A stretch of DNA of 64,000 bases from the NCBI GenBank assembly GCA_016721625.1, contig JADKHR010000001.1, positions 2,694,066 to 2,758,065 on the forward strand. The letters run 5' to 3'. Below, piece by piece: positions 35,512 to 44,836 of the stretch. Position 1 is the first letter of the stretch, and every line of letters starts with the position of its first letter. This stretch comes from Elusimicrobiota bacterium. GTDB taxonomy: Bacteria > Elusimicrobiota > Elusimicrobia > FEN-1173. The translations under genes were made by a program, and so were the position numbers. The notes beneath the pieces were generated by a model, which saw only the letters and a program-made list of their open reading frames with translations, had not been told where the DNA came from and searched no databases.

Positions 35512-37478
35512 ATGCCTCCCGCCGGGCCGCCCATCGTTTCTCTCGGCCGCGCCGTTTGCGGCACCTACGCGGAGGCGAGCGAGCGGGAATGGTTGGAAAC
35601 CAACGGGCGGGGCGGTTACGCCATGGGCCCCGTGTCGGGGGGGACCACGCGCCGTTACCACGGGCTTCTGACCGTCGCCCGCCGTCCCCCCCTGGACCGT
35701 TTCCAGCTCGTCAACCGGGTGGAAGAAGCGGTGATCCGGGGCGGGAGCCGCGTGGACCTCTCCTGTCAGCAATACCCCGACGTCGTTCACCCCCAAGGCG
35801 CCGAACGGCTCGAATCCTTCCGCCTGGACCCTTTCCCGACCTGGACCTACGATTGGGGCGAAGGAAAACTGGAAAAATCTTTTTTTCTCCGCTACGGCGA
35901 AGACACCGGGGTTTTGACCTACCGGCTCCTTTCGGGACCGCCCGTGGAACTCGAGGCCCGGCCCCTCCTTTCCTTTCGGGACCACCACGCTTTGGGACGC
36001 CAGGACGGCCGGTTCGAAGGCCGGGTCCATGCCACGGAACGCGCCTTTCACGCCGACGTTCCCGACGGCGGAACCCTTTCGGTGACGACCGCCCGGGGGC
36101 GGTTCGAGAGCGCCCCTTCCTGGTTCCGGAACCAGGTCTACGTGCAGGAGGAGCGGCGCGGCCTTGAAAAACCGAAGACGTTTTTTGTCCCGGTTTTTTC
36201 CGTTTGCCCCTCGAGGTGGGGACCCCGGCGCGCCTGATGTTTTCCGTGGTTCCGGGCCTCGCGTTCCCGGCGGAGGGCTGGGAAGAGGAAGAGCGGGAAC
36301 AACGGCGAAAAATCGTCAAGGGGTCCCTGGTTCGCGGGGCCCTGGGCGGCGCCCTCTCCCTGGCCGCCGACCAGTTCGTGGTCTCCCGGGGGGAGGGCTC
36401 CAGCGTCATCGCGGGGTACCCCTGGTTCGGCGATTGGAGCCGAGACGCGCTGATTTCCTTCCCCGGCCTTTTCCTGGCCACGGGGCGATGGTCCGAAGCT
36501 CCCGGGCTCCTGAACACCTTTGCCCGCCACGTCCGCCAGGGGCTTTTACCGAACCTTTTTCCGGAAGGCGGTTCCTCCGTCGCCTACAACGCGGTGGACG
36601 CTCCGCTTTGGTTCATTCGCGCCGTCCAGGCCTATCACAAAGCGACCCACGACGACGCCTCCGTCCGAACCTGGTTGCCCGTCATGCGGGACATCGTGGA
36701 CGCTTATCAAAACGGGGCGGGGTACGACATTCACATGGACGGTGACGGTTTAATCGTGGCGCCGGCCGCGGACGTTCCTCTCACGTGGATGGACGCCCGG
36801 GTGGACGGTCAATCGGTCACCCCGCGCGGAGGAAAGCCGGTTGAAATCCAAGCCCTTTGGTACAACGCCCTCCAGTTTTTGGTCGAGATCCAGTTGCGGC
36901 TAAAAGAGGCCGGGCGGGGCTACGATCAGTTGGCCCAGGTGGCGCAAAAAAGTTTTAATGAAAAATTCTGGAACGAGGAGGACCAGTGTTTGTATGATGG
37001 GCTGGATGGAAAACACCGGGACCCCGCGCTTCGCCCCAACGCCCTGCTGGCGGTCAGCCTTCCCTACGAGATTTTGGAAGAGAAACATTTTCGTCCCGTG
37101 GTGGAGACCGCGTGGTGGGAACTTCACACGTCGCGGGGGCTCCGAACGCTGGCTGGACGGTTTCCTGAATACCGCGGCCGTTGCGAAGGGTCGCCCCACG
37201 AAAGGGACGGCGCCTACCACCAAGGCACGGTCTGGCCTTGGCTTCTGGGACCCTTCATGACCGCCTACGTCAAGGCGTTCGGATCCACGGAGGAGACCAA
37301 AAAACAGTTGGTTCGATTTCTCCAGCCCTTTCTCCATCACTTGACCGAGGCCGGGGTCGGCCAAGTGTCCGAAATTTTCGACGGAAACCCGCCTCACACT
37401 CCGCGGGGCTGTCCCGCCCAGGCGTGGAGCGTGGGGGAACTCCTGCGGGTGATGTGGGAGGAAGGGGTCACGCTATGA
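35512..37478 (+). CDS. Glycogen debranching enzyme, amylo-alpha-1,6-glucosidase type (frameshifted)
   Basis: About 655 residues after repair; hydrolyses alpha-1,6 branches of glycogen. The N-terminal domain (first frame to about 36168) has REWLETNGRGGYAMGPVSGG and TRRYHGLLTVARRPPLDRFQ. The catalytic (alpha/alpha)6 barrel (second frame) has VIAGYPWFGDWSRDALISFP, FPEGGSSVAYNAVDAPLWFI, KPVEIQALWYNALQFLVEIQ and HQGTVWPWLLGPFMTAYVKA. One A is missing from the GAAAAACC run at 36164-36171; with it the joint reads GLEKTEDVFCPGFFRLPLEV. Cytoplasmic. The stop overlaps the next start (ATGA). Confidence 0.92.
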
Positions 37479-38542
37479 GGTTGCGCGCGCTCTGTCTCGC
37501 GGTCGGTTCTTTGTTTTTGTCCGTTTCTTCGCGGGGGGGCTTCGATGTTCAGTTCACGCCCCAGGGGCCCGTGCGCACGGAAACGCCGACCGCTCCGCCG
37601 GTTCCGGCCGATCCCCCCCAGGAGGGCATCGTCGCGATTCCCCTGGCGGATCTCCGGCGGGAACCTCGACTCGTTTCGCCTCAGGCGGTTTCCCAACGTC
37701 CCTACGCCGTCGATGATCAACAGGAAACACAGCTTTTATTCGGCGAAAGCGTCCAAATGTTCGAGGAGCGGGACGGGTGGATTCGGGTGGAAGCGCCGGA
37801 ACAGGTGGAATACACCCACAGCGACCGTTGGCAGGGTTATCCCGGGTGGGTTTTGAAAGAGGCGATCCTTCCCCGGCCCGGAAGTTTTTTCCCCAGCGCC
37901 GTCGTCACCGCGCGCTATGGCCGCGTGCGGCAAACCACGAAGTGGCATTCCCCTTTTATGGAGTTCCCCATGGGCTCCCGGCTGTGGGTCGTTTACGTTG
38001 AAAAACCCTGGGCCCGGGTCCAGGGACCCAGCGGCACGGTGGGCTGGATCCGCACCACGGAACTTCGCCTGGACCGCGACGTTCCCCGGAAAAGCGACGG
38101 GGTTCGGGAGGCCATCCTGGTGGCCGCGCGGCAGTTTTTGGGGGAACCCTATTATTGGGGGGGGCGGGCGGGCCATGTCAAAGGGGGGGCGAATCCCTCC
38201 GGGGTGGACTGTTCGGGCCTGGTCAACGTGGCCTACCGCGCCGTGGCGCTGAACGCGCCCCGGGACGCTCACGAACAATTTATGGCCGCCCATCCTTTGG
38301 AGAAAGCCGACGCTCTCCGCCCCGGGGACCTGGTTTTCCTGGCCAAGAAAGAGCGCTCCGACCGCATCGCTCATGTCATGCTTTTTGAGAAAGGGGAAAC
38401 CCTGATCGAGGCGGTCCATGAATTCAACGTGGTTCGCCGGGTGACCTTCAAGAAGAAGTTCGGGGTACGCCGCGCGGCGCTTCAGGCGGGAGGCGTGGCG
38501 GCAGGCTACGTCGTCCGTTTCGGTTCCTTCCTCGAGCAGTAG
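37475..38542 (+). CDS. NlpC/P60 peptidase with SH3 domains (YkfC-like)
   Basis: A 355-residue exported protein: signal peptide (MRLRALCLAVGSLFLSVSSR), a proline-rich linker, two SH3b-like domains (about 65-205; LLFGESVQMFEERDGWIRVE, GSRLWVVYVEKPWARVQGPS), and an NlpC/P60 papain-like domain with the catalytic Cys in PSGVDCSGLVNVAYR, His in RIAHVMLFEKGE and the third polar residue in EAVHEF. The layout equals YkfC, which cuts gamma-D-Glu-meso-diaminopimelate in murein tripeptides to release L-Ala-D-Glu. The next gene is an L-Ala-D/L-Glu epimerase, as in Bacillus ykfBC, which supports the assignment. It overlaps the debranching-enzyme stop by ATGA. Confidence 0.9.
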   Translation: MRLRALCLAVGSLFLSVSSRGGFDVQFTPQGPVRTETPTAPPVPADPPQEGIVAIPLADLRREPRLVSPQAVSQRPYAVDDQQETQLLFGESVQMFEERDGWIRVEAPEQVEYTHSDRWQGYPGWVLKEAILPRPGSFFPSAVVTARYGRVRQTTKWHSPFMEFPMGSRLWVVYVEKPWARVQGPSGTVGWIRTTELRLDRDVPRKSDGVREAILVAARQFLGEPYYWGGRAGHVKGGANPSGVDCSGLVNVAYRAVALNAPRDAHEQFMAAHPLEKADALRPGDLVFLAKKERSDRIAHVMLFEKGETLIEAVHEFNVVRRVTFKKKFGVRRAALQAGGVAAGYVVRFGSFLEQ

Positions 38543-38566
38543 GCCCCGGGCATAACCCCCGGTCGA

Positions 38567-39637
38567 GTGGAGCGGGTGGAAGTTCGCCCGGTCCGTCGGT
38601 CTCTTCGCCATCCCTTCGTCACTGCCCTCGGACAAAAAAGCCATTCGGACAACGTGGTCGTGGGCGTTACCCTCTCGGGCGGCCGGCGCGGCCTGGGCGA
38701 GGCGTCTTCCTCCTTGGCCATGCCGTGGCAAACGGGGCCTCTCCTGGCGGCCTCGATTCGTCGGCTCGGGCGGCGGTTTCGGGGACGCGACGTCCGCGAC
38801 ATCGAACGGGTGGTGGCGGAATCGTGGCGGGTCGAGGGGGACTGGCCCACGGCGGTGGGGGCCTTCGAAGCCGCGCTGTGGGACGCCTTGTCCCAAGCGG
38901 AGGGGATCCCTTTGTTCGCCCTGTGGGGCGGCGTCCAGCGGGAAATCGAAACGGTCCTTTCGATCTCCGCCGTCGCGCCGGAGGTCGTCGGAAAACGGGC
39001 CCGGGCGGCGGCTCGCGCCGGTTGGCGATTTCTCAAACTCAAGCTGAACGGCCACGAACCCCAGGCCCTCAACCGGGATCGGGTTCGCGCCGCCCGCCGG
39101 TCCGCGCCCCGGGCGCGCCTCTTGTTGGACCCCAACCAAAGTTATGACCCCAACGGTTTAGAACAACTTCTTCGGTGGGCTCGCGCCGACGGGATCGCCA
39201 TCGAATTGATCGAGGAACCTTTTCCGAAAAGGGACTGGAAGGCGTTGGCGGAGGCCCGGGCGCGGGAGCTGGGGCCCCTCTTGGGAGATGAGTCCGTCCA
39301 AACCGCCGAGGACGCCAGGCGGGCCTGTCGGGGGGCGTTGCTTCGGGGACCCAACATCAAATTGGCCAAGAGCGGTTTGCTTCGGAGCCGGGCTATTCTG
39401 GACGTGTTCGACCGGGCGTTCAAAGGCCGGGTTCTGTCGATGATCGGGTGCATGGCGGAATCCCGCATCGGGTTGGCCGCCGCCGTCCATTTCGCGCTGG
39501 GCCTCGGGGGTTTTCAATACGCCGACCTGGACGCGGACCTGCTTTTGAAACCCACCGAAGCCCGTGGCGGCTACCTCCGCCGGGGCCCATGGATTTCTCT
39601 TCCGAAAAATCCGCCGCCCGGGCTGGGTCTTCGATGA
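38567..39637 (+). CDS. L-Ala-D/L-Glu (dipeptide) epimerase
   Basis: A 356-residue enolase-superfamily enzyme. Catalytic features: KLKLNG (the K-x-K base), DPNQSY and EEPF and GDES (metal ligands Asp, Glu, Asp), and the second lysine in GPNIKLAKSGLLRSR. It epimerises the D-Glu of L-Ala-D-Glu released from murein so that ordinary peptidases can use it. It is preceded by an NlpC/P60 endopeptidase and followed by a DUF819 permease with ATGA overlap. The start is a GTG at 38567, 24 bases after the previous stop. Confidence 0.92.
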   Translation: MERVEVRPVRRSLRHPFVTALGQKSHSDNVVVGVTLSGGRRGLGEASSSLAMPWQTGPLLAASIRRLGRRFRGRDVRDIERVVAESWRVEGDWPTAVGAFEAALWDALSQAEGIPLFALWGGVQREIETVLSISAVAPEVVGKRARAAARAGWRFLKLKLNGHEPQALNRDRVRAARRSAPRARLLLDPNQSYDPNGLEQLLRWARADGIAIELIEEPFPKRDWKALAEARARELGPLLGDESVQTAEDARRACRGALLRGPNIKLAKSGLLRSRAILDVFDRAFKGRVLSMIGCMAESRIGLAAAVHFALGLGGFQYADLDADLLLKPTEARGGYLRRGPWISLPKNPPPGLGLR

Positions 39638-40833
39638 GGTCCGGTTTTCCGCCGGCCCTTCTGGCGTTGGTTTTGCTGGGGCTCACCGCGGGGATCCTTG
39701 CGGCGCGGCGGCAGAAATCCCTCTCGTTTCTTTTCCGTTGGTTGCCCGTGCCGTTTTATTGTTATTTCCTGCCGACCTGTTTGGCGGCCGTGGGCCTCCT
39801 CCCGGCCGAAAGCGCGCTTTACGGCTGGGCGGCCCGGTTCCTTCTCCCGGTTTGCCTGGCCCTTCTTCTGATCAATGTGGATCTCCCCGGGTTGGCCGGG
39901 CTCGGTCGCCCGGCCCTCGTCGCCATGGCCTGGGGCGTGGGCGGGATTCTGGGCGGCATGGTGGCGGCGTATGGTCTCTTTCACCCTTGGCTTCCCCCGG
40001 AGGCTTGGAAATCCGTGGGGGCTCTGGCCGGAAGTTGGACGGGAGGGAGCGCCAATCTGATCGCCGTGAAAGAGGCGTTGGGGGCGCCCGAGAACGTGTT
40101 CTCTCCCGTGATCGTGGTGGACACGGTGTTCGCCTACAGCTGGATGGCTTTCCTGATTTGGCTGGCGGGGCGGCAGGAGATCATCGACCGCTGGAACCGC
40201 GTTCCAGCGGAGGGCCTGGTTCTTAAAAAACAGAAGGAAGACCACCGGGTTGTTCGCGGACGCCCCTGGCCCTGGGCGGGGGTGCCGGTCACGGCCCTGG
40301 CCCTGGCCGCGCTTTCCTTGGCCTTTGGGACCCTGGCGGGTCCCTCTTTGAGCCAAGCGGTGGGACGTCTTTTTCCGTCTCTGGGGAACAGCCTGAAGCC
40401 CGCCACCTGGACCGTCATCGCCGTAACGACGGCCAGTCTCGGGGCCGCGTTTTCGGGGCGGTTCCGGGCGGCGCCGGAGCGGACGGAGCGGATCGGAAAC
40501 TTCCTTTTATTTTTCCTCTTGACGATTCTCGGTTCCCAGGCATCCTTTAAGGCGTTGGGGGAAGCGCCGGCCTTTCTGGCGGTGGGGGCGGCGGCCCTGT
40601 TGGTTCACGGGGCGGCCCTGGCGGTGGGCGCGCGCTGGTCGCGCCTTCCACTTTCGCTTCTGGCCACCGCCAGCCAGGCCTGTGTGGGCGGGGTGGTGTC
40701 CGCCCCCATGGTCGGGGCGGTCTACCGGCCGGCGTTGGCCGCCGTGGGGCTTTTGTTGGCGATATTTGGAAACGTCGTCGGAACGTATCTGGGGCTTCTG
40801 ACGGCTCAGCTCTGCGCGGGTCTGGGAAATTGA
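39634..40833 (+). CDS. DUF819-family membrane protein
   Basis: A 399-residue polytopic protein, about ten helices, of the DUF819 (YjcL) family. Typical segments are ALAGSWTGGSANLIAVKEAL followed by GAPENVFSPVIVVDTVFAYS, WTVIAVTTASLGAAFSGRF, and TASQACVGGVVSAPMVGAVY. Function unproven in the family. Its ATG overlaps the epimerase stop (ATGA) and an exported amidase follows, so I infer transport of a murein-derived peptide or its epimerised product; a cation or amino acid substrate remains possible. Confidence 0.85.
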   Translation: MRSGFPPALLALVLLGLTAGILAARRQKSLSFLFRWLPVPFYCYFLPTCLAAVGLLPAESALYGWAARFLLPVCLALLLINVDLPGLAGLGRPALVAMAWGVGGILGGMVAAYGLFHPWLPPEAWKSVGALAGSWTGGSANLIAVKEALGAPENVFSPVIVVDTVFAYSWMAFLIWLAGRQEIIDRWNRVPAEGLVLKKQKEDHRVVRGRPWPWAGVPVTALALAALSLAFGTLAGPSLSQAVGRLFPSLGNSLKPATWTVIAVTTASLGAAFSGRFRAAPERTERIGNFLLFFLLTILGSQASFKALGEAPAFLAVGAAALLVHGAALAVGARWSRLPLSLLATASQACVGGVVSAPMVGAVYRPALAAVGLLLAIFGNVVGTYLGLLTAQLCAGLGN

Positions 40834-40876
40834 GGCGAGGGCGGGGAAAATGACGAACCAAGAAAGGGTGATCAAA

Positions 40877-42778
40877 ATGAAACGAACGTTTTGGGCGGGA
40901 ATGGGGGTCTTCCTCCTCGGGCTCGGGGTGGCGCGCGGCGAAATGACGGGGTGGCAGGAGGAGGGCGACGAACTCCCTTCCGGGCCCCTGTCGACGGCGC
41001 CCGTCTCGGTGGCCCCGGTGGCGGGGACCACGGAACCCCCGGGGGCGCGGCCGCCGCTCATGATCGTGCATCCGCCGGAGGGAATGGCGATCCCGGCGGT
41101 CAAATCCTCTTTCGTCTACGGCTGGGCCGACCCCGCGGGAACCCTGACCGTGAACGGCCGCCCGGTGATGATCTATCCCGGGGGCGGTTGGCTGACGATG
41201 GTCCCCTACACGCCGGGTCCTTTCACCTTGCAGGCCGAACTCCGCTCGCCCACCACATCCTACGTGACGTTCCGCCGCGTGACGGTGGGGGGAGGTGGGG
41301 GGCCTTCGACGGTTTTCTCCCTTCTGCCGGTTCAGCCCGACCAGGATCTTCTGCTTCGGGCGGGGGAGACGGTGGTGGTTCAAGCCCAGGGGCCGCCGGG
41401 GTTGGAAGGGTCGTTCCAGTGGGAAGGTTCCAAGAAACGCTTCCCCCTGGGCGAATACGGTTCAAACGGTCGGGGAACCTATCGGGGTTTTTTCACCATT
41501 CCCGGCGACGGAAAATTGGAGAATGCATCGCTCCGAATCACGCTCCTGGATAAAAAGCGCGGGACCAAACAGAGCGCCAACGCCCCCGGGCGAGTCTCTC
41601 GGTTGGACCGGGGTTCGCCCTGGGTGGTGGAAGTGACCACCTCTCCGGCGATCCTTCGCGCCGGGCCGGGCCTGACCAAAGGGGACAAGGGTGGATACGT
41701 GATGTTTCCTCCCATGGGAACGCGCCTCCTGGTGACGGGCCGACGGGGGGGGGAACTTCGGGTGTCCCTTTCCGCCTCGAGAGAAGCGTGGATCGGCGTC
41801 GATGAGGTGAAAGACCTTCCGGAGACCGCGCTGGCGCCCCGCACCACCGTCACCGCGATCTCGGTGGAGACCGCCGGAAAGCACACCCAGGTCCGGGTAT
41901 ATTTCGGCACGAAGGTTCCCTTCGAGATCCGACCCTCCGAGGATGGGCGAACCATGGACGTCCTTTTTTTTGGAGCGGTGTCCAATACCGATTGGATCCA
42001 CTACCACGATCCCCAGGGGGCCGTTCGGCGGGTGGAATGGTTTCAGGACGACACCGACACCTACCGTCTTCGGGTCCACCTTCATCCCGGCCGGTGGTGG
42101 GGCTACGACGCGCGGTTCGACAACGGTGGGTTTGTCTTGGAGCTTCGGCGTCCCCCGCCGAACGCCAAATCCCCCTCGTCCTTGGCGGGCCTCACGATCG
42201 CGGTGGACGCGGGCCATTCGGCGGACCGAGGCGCCATCGGGCCCACGGAACTATTGGAAAAAGACGCGAACCTGTCGATCGCGGCCTGCCTGGAGAAAAG
42301 GCTCAAACAAGCGGGCGCCGAGGTCGTGATGATCCGGAAGGGGGACGAAAACGTGGCTCTTTACGATCGGCCTAAACGGGCCTGGGAGGCGCGGGCGGAC
42401 ATCTTGATCAGCGTGCACAACAACGCCCTCCCCGAGGGAGCCGATCCCTTTGAGCGGAACGGGTACGGGGTTTACTATTTCCATCCCCAGAGTTTCGCGC
42501 TGGCCCAAAGGGTCCACGAAGCTTACGGCGAAAAGTTCGGCGGGAAAGGGAAAGGTTCCCGGTCCGCGGCTTTACGGGACGACGGTCTCCATTACGGTAA
42601 CCTGGCCCTTCCCCGCACGGGCCAAATGCCCGCGGTGCTGACCGAGTCGGCCTACATGATCCTGCCGGAGGAAGAGGCCCTCCTCCGGACGGAAACTTTT
42701 CAGTGCGATTGCGCCGAAGCCATGTTTCGCGGGCTCACGCGGTTCGTGGAGGACACGCGGAAAAAAGACACCCCGTAG
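40877..42778 (+). CDS. N-acetylmuramoyl-L-alanine amidase (Amidase_3), exported
   Basis: A 633-residue protein: signal peptide (MKRTFWAGMGVFLLGLGVAR), an extracytoplasmic region with a YGWADPAGTLTVNGRPV Ig-like/SH3-type strand pattern, further beta-rich segments including an SH3-like part near 250-310 (PAILRAGPGLTKGDKGGYVM), and a C-terminal Amidase_3 zinc domain. Zn ligands and catalytic Glu are in TIAVDAGHSADRGAIGPTEL, LISVHNNALPEG and AVLTESAYMILPEEE. It removes the stem peptide from MurNAc in the periplasm. An in-frame ATG at 40850 is an alternative start. It closes the murein-recycling operon. Confidence 0.9.
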   Translation: MKRTFWAGMGVFLLGLGVARGEMTGWQEEGDELPSGPLSTAPVSVAPVAGTTEPPGARPPLMIVHPPEGMAIPAVKSSFVYGWADPAGTLTVNGRPVMIYPGGGWLTMVPYTPGPFTLQAELRSPTTSYVTFRRVTVGGGGGPSTVFSLLPVQPDQDLLLRAGETVVVQAQGPPGLEGSFQWEGSKKRFPLGEYGSNGRGTYRGFFTIPGDGKLENASLRITLLDKKRGTKQSANAPGRVSRLDRGSPWVVEVTTSPAILRAGPGLTKGDKGGYVMFPPMGTRLLVTGRRGGELRVSLSASREAWIGVDEVKDLPETALAPRTTVTAISVETAGKHTQVRVYFGTKVPFEIRPSEDGRTMDVLFFGAVSNTDWIHYHDPQGAVRRVEWFQDDTDTYRLRVHLHPGRWWGYDARFDNGGFVLELRRPPPNAKSPSSLAGLTIAVDAGHSADRGAIGPTELLEKDANLSIAACLEKRLKQAGAEVVMIRKGDENVALYDRPKRAWEARADILISVHNNALPEGADPFERNGYGVYYFHPQSFALAQRVHEAYGEKFGGKGKGSRSAALRDDGLHYGNLALPRTGQMPAVLTESAYMILPEEEALLRTETFQCDCAEAMFRGLTRFVEDTRKKDTP

Positions 42779-42783
42779 GGGTT

Positions 42784-44124
42784 TTACACCGCCTGGGTTT
42801 GGGCGGGCCGGCGTCGGCTGTCGAGTCGGCGGGAAAGAAGGTAAAGTGGGAACCCGACGGCGGCCACGGCGATTCCCAAGAGGGACTCCCGGGGTTGCTC
42901 CCAAATGCCGTTCACCGCGATGGCCACGTTGAGCGCGATGAAGAGGAGCGGGGTCCAGGGGTAAGCCCACACTGGATAGATCCCCGCCGGGACGCCCCCT
43001 TTCCGCCGAAAGAGGAACAGCGAGATCCCCGTTACCGCGAAGAATAAATAGATCACGACTTCCGTGTAGGTGACGATGGTGTCCAAGGTCCCGGTCCAAA
43101 CCAGGACCAACGTGATCCCGGCGTTCCCGAGCATGGCCAGGATCGGGGTTTGGGTGATAGCCGACCGTCGGCCGAAAATCCGAAAAAGTCCGTGGTCCTC
43201 GCCCAAAGCCTCCAAGATCCGCCCCCCCGAGAGAATGTAGCCGTTCAACGCCCCGAAGGTGGAGATCATCACCATGGCGGCCACCACCCGTCCCACGGTC
43301 CCCGGGAAGAGGCGGTCCATGGCCCCGGCCGCCACGAGGTTCGTTTCCCGAAGGACGGGGAGCGGAAGATAATAAAGGTAGACCACGTTGACCAGCAGGT
43401 AGACGACCGTCACCGAGAGGAGCCCCCCGACGATGGCCCGAGGAAGATTTCGTTGCGGGTCCCGCACTTCCCCGGCCACGTAGGCCGCCTCGTACCAGCC
43501 GCCGTAGGTCCAGAGGACCGGGATGAGCGCCAGTCCCAGTTGGGAAATCCAGTTTCGGCCCGAACCCCAGAGGGGGGCGAAATGGGCCGTGTCTCCTTTT
43601 CCGGCGGCCAGGCCCACCGCGATGATGCCGAACAGCGCCAAAAGTTTCAACGCGGTAAAAACGTTTTGAATTCCTTTCCCGAACCGAAGTCCCAGGATGT
43701 TCAATCCGGTCAAAAGGAGGACGGCCGCCGTGGCCAGGGGCTTCACCGCGGACGGCTCCAGCCGGCCCACCTGGACCGCGTGTTCGGCGAAGACGTAAGC
43801 CAATATGGCCAAGGTCCCCGTGCGGCTGACGAACAGGCGCGTCCAACCGTAAACGAACCCCCAGGCCGGGCCGTAGGCCTCCGTCAAAAAAACATATTCT
43901 CCGCCGTTTTTTGGGAACCGCGTGGCCAATTCCGCCCAAACCAGCGCCCCGCAGAGGGACAGGAGCCCGCCGATCACCCAGGCCGCCGCGAAAAGGCCCA
44001 CCGAGGAGGAACAACGCGCCACCGAGTCGGACAAACGAAAAATTCCCGCTCCGATGATACAGCCGACCACGAGGGCCGACGCGTCGAGGAGGTTTAACCG
44101 GGGGGCCGACTCTTTCGGGTTCAT
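42784..44124 (-). CDS. APC-superfamily amino acid permease
   Basis: A 446-residue transporter with about 12 helices. The APC signature is at the start: LDASALVVGCIIGAGIFRLS, then WVIGGLLSLCGALVWAELAT followed by RFPKNGGEYVFLTEAYGPAW; helix 6-8 contains LALIPVLWTYGGWYEAAYVA and GEVRDPQRNLPRAIVGG. This matches LAT/basic-amino-acid-type exchangers. ATG 44124 is used; a TTG at 44250 in frame would add a nonconserved extension overlapping the divergent gene. It converges with the amidase gene, leaving five bases between the stops. Confidence 0.9.
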   Translation of the reverse strand: MNPKESAPRLNLLDASALVVGCIIGAGIFRLSDSVARCSSSVGLFAAAWVIGGLLSLCGALVWAELATRFPKNGGEYVFLTEAYGPAWGFVYGWTRLFVSRTGTLAILAYVFAEHAVQVGRLEPSAVKPLATAAVLLLTGLNILGLRFGKGIQNVFTALKLLALFGIIAVGLAAGKGDTAHFAPLWGSGRNWISQLGLALIPVLWTYGGWYEAAYVAGEVRDPQRNLPRAIVGGLLSVTVVYLLVNVVYLYYLPLPVLRETNLVAAGAMDRLFPGTVGRVVAAMVMISTFGALNGYILSGGRILEALGEDHGLFRIFGRRSAITQTPILAMLGNAGITLVLVWTGTLDTIVTYTEVVIYLFFAVTGISLFLFRRKGGVPAGIYPVWAYPWTPLLFIALNVAIAVNGIWEQPRESLLGIAVAAVGFPLYLLSRRLDSRRRPAQTQAV

Positions 44125-44178
44125 GCCGGGGAGCGTACCATTTCCGATTTCCCAATGGAACCGCCGATGACGGGAGGG

Positions 44179-44207
44179 TTGACAAAGAATTGTTTGTCTG
44201 TTAAGTT
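44179..44207 (+). promoter_or_regulatory. Probable sigma-70 promoter of the HAMP-protein gene
   Basis: TTGACA (44179-44184) and TAAGTT (44202-44207) with a 17-base spacer, ten bases upstream of the ATG at 44217. The leader would be very short. Confidence 0.5.
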
Positions 44208-44216
44208 TACCAGACC

Positions 44217-44822
44217 ATGGCAAACCCCCACCCCCACTCAGCTGGTCCAACGAACCCTGATCCCTTTCAACCGCCGCGCGTGAAGCGGAAAATCATCATC
44301 ATCAAACGCGGCATGCAGATGAAGTTCGTCTTGCTGGTCTCTTCTTTCGTGGCGATCGCCATCACGGCCATCGGCATCGACTTCTATTACCACTTCGGCC
44401 GCGAGGTTCAGAATTTCATGGACCCAAGTTTGTACGAGCTCTTCCGCACCGACAGTTACGTTTTCTTGGTGAAACTCGCCCTCTACATGGTGGGCGTCAC
44501 CATCTTCGCGGTTTTCGCCTCCCACAAGGTGGCCGGGCCCATTTATCGGTTCGAGCGGTCGGCCCGCACGGTGGGCTCCGGGGACCTCACCCACCGGGTG
44601 CGGCTTCGGGTGGGCGACGAGATGGAAGAGTTTCAGGACGAGTTCAACCTGATGGTCGAATCGATCCAACGGCTGGTCTCTCAAGATTCCCACGTGGCCA
44701 TGCGCGTCTCGAAAACCATCGGGGAACTTCTCAACGACCGTCACGCGGGCCCTGAATTTCATCGCCGTTTGGAACAGGTAAAAGCCGATGTGGATCATCT
44801 CCACAAGGGCTTTAAAATTTAA
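44217..44822 (+). CDS. HAMP-domain membrane protein without output domain
   Basis: A 201-residue inner-membrane protein: a proline-rich N-terminus, basic stretch (RVKRKIIIIKRGMQM), helix 1 (about 36-57, FVLLVSSFVAIAITAIGIDF), a short periplasmic loop, helix 2 (about 85-105, LVKLALYMVGVTIFAVFAS) and a HAMP domain (HKVAGPIYRFERSARTVGSG, DLTHRVRLRVGDEMEEFQDE), ending in a coiled coil (RRLEQVKADVDHLHKGFKI). No kinase, cyclase or chemotaxis domain follows. It may be an adaptor that transmits a signal by coiled-coil contact. Next gene starts 14 bases later. Confidence 0.8.
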   Translation: MANPHPHSAGPTNPDPFQPPRVKRKIIIIKRGMQMKFVLLVSSFVAIAITAIGIDFYYHFGREVQNFMDPSLYELFRTDSYVFLVKLALYMVGVTIFAVFASHKVAGPIYRFERSARTVGSGDLTHRVRLRVGDEMEEFQDEFNLMVESIQRLVSQDSHVAMRVSKTIGELLNDRHAGPEFHRRLEQVKADVDHLHKGFKI

Positions 44823-44836
44823 TCTCCTCTGACGTT

